A DNA stretch of 64,000 nt, taken from positions 62,001-126,000 of the forward strand of contig NZ_MSFI01000008.1 in assembly GCF_001975785.1 (NCBI RefSeq), read 5' to 3'. Source of the DNA: Domibacillus epiphyticus. Its GTDB lineage: Bacteria > Bacillota > Bacilli > Bacillales > Domibacillaceae. Position numbers and translations under genes: made by a program. Within the stretch, counting starts at the first letter, position 1. The number at the start of each line of letters is the position of its first letter. The notes under the pieces were generated by a model. That model was not told the origin of the DNA, made no database searches, and was given only the letters and a program-made list of their open reading frames with translations. Positions 61,875 to 64,000 of this stretch are shown here, one piece after another.

Positions 61875-62660
61875 GTGAGGAAAACAATAATAAATACACT
61901 AAAGAAATTGGAATCTGATTACAATGTCAAGGTCCTGTACGCATGCGAATCCGGCAGCCGTGCATGGGGATTTCCTTCAAGGTATAGCGATTATGATGTG
62001 CGGTTTATTTACGTACATCCACCAGAAACTTATTTGAGTATTGATCCAGTTGGTATTGGAAAAAAGCGCGATGTGATCGATGTGCCGATGAACGACTTGC
62101 TCGATGTTAGCGGGTGGGAACTGACGAAAGCCTTGAAACTGTTTCGGAAATCAAATCCCCCTCTTTTAGAATGGCTGCACTCAACCATCATTTATTACGA
62201 GGCATTTTCCACAATTCATCAAATGAAAAAGCTGAACAATTCCATTATTTCTCCTGCATCATGCTTACATCATTATTTAAATATGGCGAACAAAAATGTT
62301 GGAGCATTATTGCATGGGGAGCAAGTAAAAATGAAAATGTATTTTAATGCACTACGGCCAGTACTTGCCGCAAAATGGATTGAACAGTTAAATGAATTCC
62401 CACCGCTCGAATTTCAACAGCTTCTTGAACGATTTGTACCGAATGGAGAAGTAAGAACGAAAATTGACATCCTTTTGAAGCGAAAAATGACCGGTGACAT
62501 GATCGGATCAGAACCCCGCATTGACTTAATCAAAGACTTTTTGACAGATGAGATCGCACGCTTGGAATCCTCAACCAAAAGAATAAATGTGAAAATAACC
62601 GATCCGACGTTTACACTTGATCAGCTTTTTCGGGATACGCTTAAAGAAGTATGGGGATGA
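61875..62660 (+). CDS. YcgL-type nucleotidyltransferase-superfamily protein
   Basis: A 261-residue protein of the DNA polymerase beta nucleotidyltransferase superfamily: ACESGSRAWGFPSRYSDYDVR supplies the GS motif and the D-x-D acids, and a long helical region follows. Related proteins (YcgL) are widespread in Bacillus; the acceptor (RNA, protein or drug) is not known. The start is GTG at 61875 after AAGGGAGGGATTTT; the upstream in-frame ATG at 61797 lies in a gene remnant. Confidence 0.85.
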   Translation: MRKTIINTLKKLESDYNVKVLYACESGSRAWGFPSRYSDYDVRFIYVHPPETYLSIDPVGIGKKRDVIDVPMNDLLDVSGWELTKALKLFRKSNPPLLEWLHSTIIYYEAFSTIHQMKKLNNSIISPASCLHHYLNMANKNVGALLHGEQVKMKMYFNALRPVLAAKWIEQLNEFPPLEFQQLLERFVPNGEVRTKIDILLKRKMTGDMIGSEPRIDLIKDFLTDEIARLESSTKRINVKITDPTFTLDQLFRDTLKEVWG

Positions 62661-62666
62661 CCGAAA

Positions 62667-62704
62667 AAAATGCCTGTATCCCAACAGATTGGATCAGGCA
62701 TTTT
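62667..62704. terminator. Two-way terminator between the YcgL-type gene and the sda-like gene
   Basis: AAAATGCCTG/CAGGCATTTT (10 bp) with an 18-base loop and A or T runs on each side; convergent genes flank it. Confidence 0.8.
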
Positions 62705-62720
62705 GTATTCAACAAACAGC

Positions 62721-62843
62721 TTATAGCTGTAATTGTCTTCTTTCTAATTCTTCCTTAAGCAGCTGGATAAAAGCAGGTTCAAGCTCTAGCTCAACCGCTT
62801 TTTTGTATGTAGATAACATAAGTGCGTCACTAAACTCATTCAT
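62721..62843 (-). CDS. sda: Sda-like sporulation checkpoint peptide
   Basis: A 40-residue peptide: MNEFSDALMLSTYKKAVELE then LEPAFIQLLKEELERRQLQL. The two-helix hairpin pattern, with SD-x-L-x-x-S/T-Y-x-K-A, a short loop and F-I-x-L-L-x-E-E-L-x-R-R, matches Sda, which blocks the sporulation kinase KinA when DNA replication is disturbed. The start follows GGAGGAAAATC. It is shorter than B. subtilis Sda. No obvious DnaA boxes (TTATCCACA) were found in the 150 bases upstream, so replication control like that of B. subtilis is not confirmed. Confidence 0.78.
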   Translation of the reverse strand: MNEFSDALMLSTYKKAVELELEPAFIQLLKEELERRQLQL

Positions 62844-63018
62844 GATTTTCCTCCTCCATCACAAAGGGTCTATACCTTTTTTCGGAGCGGATTAAACATG
62901 TTTTAGCACATTTGTTACTATTTTCATAAAGTTCACTTTTTCGTCATATAGTTAAGCGGTTACATTAAAACACCAGCCATTTTACCAACAGGCCTCGCCT
63001 ATTTCTAAGCAGTTTTTC

Positions 63019-63060
63019 AAAAAGAAACAACCGGAGATTAATTTCCGGTTGTTTCTTTTT
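63019..63060 (-). terminator. Terminator overlapping the end of the CapA-family gene
   Basis: A 17-bp stem (63019-63035 with 63044-63060); its left part on the minus strand holds the last codons of the gene and it ends in TTTTT. Confidence 0.9.
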
Positions 63061-64000
63061 GATAGTTCATCCATTCTGCATTTGTTCCATTAATTTGATT
63101 GGATACCTCAATAATCTTATTCATGACGCGTTGTTTTTCCGCACCTTGAAGTCGTTTCGGCTGGTAGTTGTTCCGCTCTGTAAGCGATGAAATCGAGAAC
63201 GGGACAACGTTAATCTCTTTTTGATCCGTTAATTTCCCGTTTTTCAAATGAAATGTCTGCTGGAAAACGAACGTATCCTTATCAGAAGGGTTCCGGTTGC
63301 CACCGAACATGAAATTGCCAAGGCTGTACACGATAAATTTCCCTTTATACTCTTCTATCCCTTGAACAACATGCGGATGGTGCCCAACAACCAGGTCTGC
63401 TCCTGTATCCACTGTGAACCTGGCCAGTGTCTTTTGCGATTCTTCCGGGACGTAGCTGCGTTCAACTCCCCAATGGAAATGAACAATAATGATCTCAACG
63501 CCGTCATCTCGAAGCTTTTGAATGTCCCCTTCCACCTGCTCCCGAATTTCAGCTGAATCCTGCCAGCCTTCATACCCAAGCGCAGCGACTTTTACGCCTT
63601 TTATTTCGGTTACGTATTGATTGTCATAGCCAAAATAACCAATCTTTTCTTTTTTAAGATTCGCAATCGTATCATCGTAACCCTGCTGCAAGTAATCGTG
63701 TATGTGATTATTCGCTAAGTTAACTGCTTCAATGTCGCCGTCTATCAAAATTTGTGTATACTCCGGATCACCTTTAAAACGAAACTTTTTCTCAGCTTTT
63801 TCGGTCGCTTCAGTCAATGTCGTTTCTAAATTGACAGTCGACAGGTCATCTTCTTCAAACACACCGCCGAGCTCCGCCGTAAAGTGTTCCAACCCGTTTT
63901 TCTCCGCCTCGTGCGGGAACGACCCTTCATATGTAAATGTTTCATCCGTACCGAGAGTGAAGTCACCGGCTGCACTGATTGAAATTGTTTCTTTTGTTTC
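63038..64000 (-). CDS. CapA-family protein (poly-gamma-glutamate type metallophosphatase), cut by window edge
   Basis: At least 320 residues are in the window and the frame stays open to the right edge; the start lies outside. Conserved blocks of the CapA fold are visible in order: SISAAGDFTLGTD, STVNLETTLT, AVNLANNHIHDYLQQGYDDT, IVHFHWGVE and ADLVVGHHPHVVQGIE. Such proteins include PgsA of poly-gamma-glutamate capsule synthesis and many surface proteins of unknown role. A signal peptide would be expected upstream but cannot be seen. No pgsB or pgsC is in the window. Confidence 0.9.
   Translation of the reverse strand, partial: ETKETISISAAGDFTLGTDETFTYEGSFPHEAEKNGLEHFTAELGGVFEEDDLSTVNLETTLTEATEKAEKKFRFKGDPEYTQILIDGDIEAVNLANNHIHDYLQQGYDDTIANLKKEKIGYFGYDNQYVTEIKGVKVAALGYEGWQDSAEIREQVEGDIQKLRDDGVEIIIVHFHWGVERSYVPEESQKTLARFTVDTGADLVVGHHPHVVQGIEEYKGKFIVYSLGNFMFGGNRNPSDKDTFVFQQTFHLKNGKLTDQKEINVVPFSISSLTERNNYQPKRLQGAEKQRVMNKIIEVSNQINGTNAEWMNYQKETTGN

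Overview
The window looks like a piece of chromosome from a low-GC, endospore-forming Firmicute of the Bacillaceae. Gene order from the left edge to about 9.9 kb matches the yus region of Bacillus subtilis (metN-metI, yusE/yusF-like genes, gcvH, yusI, fadE-fadA-fadN). Further Bacillus hallmarks are lutABC/lutR/lutP, ysfB-ysfC-ysfD-like glycolate genes, a swrC/yerO-like pair, csbB-gtrA-yfhO, csbD behind a SigB-type promoter, yolD-uvrX behind LexA boxes, CdaR, SipS-like signal peptidase, and a short Sda-like sporulation checkpoint peptide. No rRNA, tRNA, CRISPR array, intact insertion sequence or phage block was seen.

Layout. 0-1.4 kb: methionine ABC importer (metN, start of metI) behind a SAM-I (S-box) riboswitch. 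1.4-4.5 kb: small conserved proteins, a LytTR regulator with a DUF3021 membrane partner, glycine-cleavage H protein, an ArsC/Spx-family protein and a VOC protein. 4.6-9.9 kb: beta-oxidation operon fadN-fadA-fadE with a perfect FadR operator next to its promoter. 10-11.6 kb: cardiolipin synthase. 11.7-17.4 kb: lactate utilisation (lutABC, lutR, lutP) with two copies of a 15-bp LutR-type operator. 17.4-31 kb: accessory stretch rich in gene remnants, with a Fur-box-flanked promoter that drives only a short terminated transcript (probable FsrA-like sRNA), a secreted protein with 14-residue repeats, DJ-1, PhzF, hydrolase, HesB-like, NAGPA-type and PH-like proteins, the Pit phosphate system, PAP2 and YebC proteins.

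31-36.5 kb: YceI, an MFS exporter behind an ArsR regulator, and a yolD-uvrX SOS cassette plus a second yolD copy. 37-41 kb: CsbB-GtrA-YfhO glycosylation operon. 41.3-47.5 kb: ArsB-like transporter, DUF421 protein, and a glycolate oxidase operon (glcD, glcF) behind a CdaR-family regulator. 47.7-50.3 kb: YvrJ, DUF1659 and DUF2922 small proteins, with a probable secreted toxin/immunity pair and a tautomerase remnant between them. 50.3-57.4 kb: YitT, AI-2E-family protein, CsbD, and an RND efflux pump divergent from a TetR regulator with three matching operators. 57.6-64 kb: chemoreceptor, signal peptidase, histidine phosphatase, GNAT protein, YcgL-type nucleotidyltransferase, Sda-like peptide and a CapA-family protein cut by the window edge.

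Much of the window is carbon and lipid catabolism (fatty acids, lactate, glycolate), each unit with its own visible control element. The most distinctive material is the Fur-controlled short RNA candidate, the toxin/immunity-like pair, the paired LexA-box yolD promoters, and at least nine decayed gene copies.
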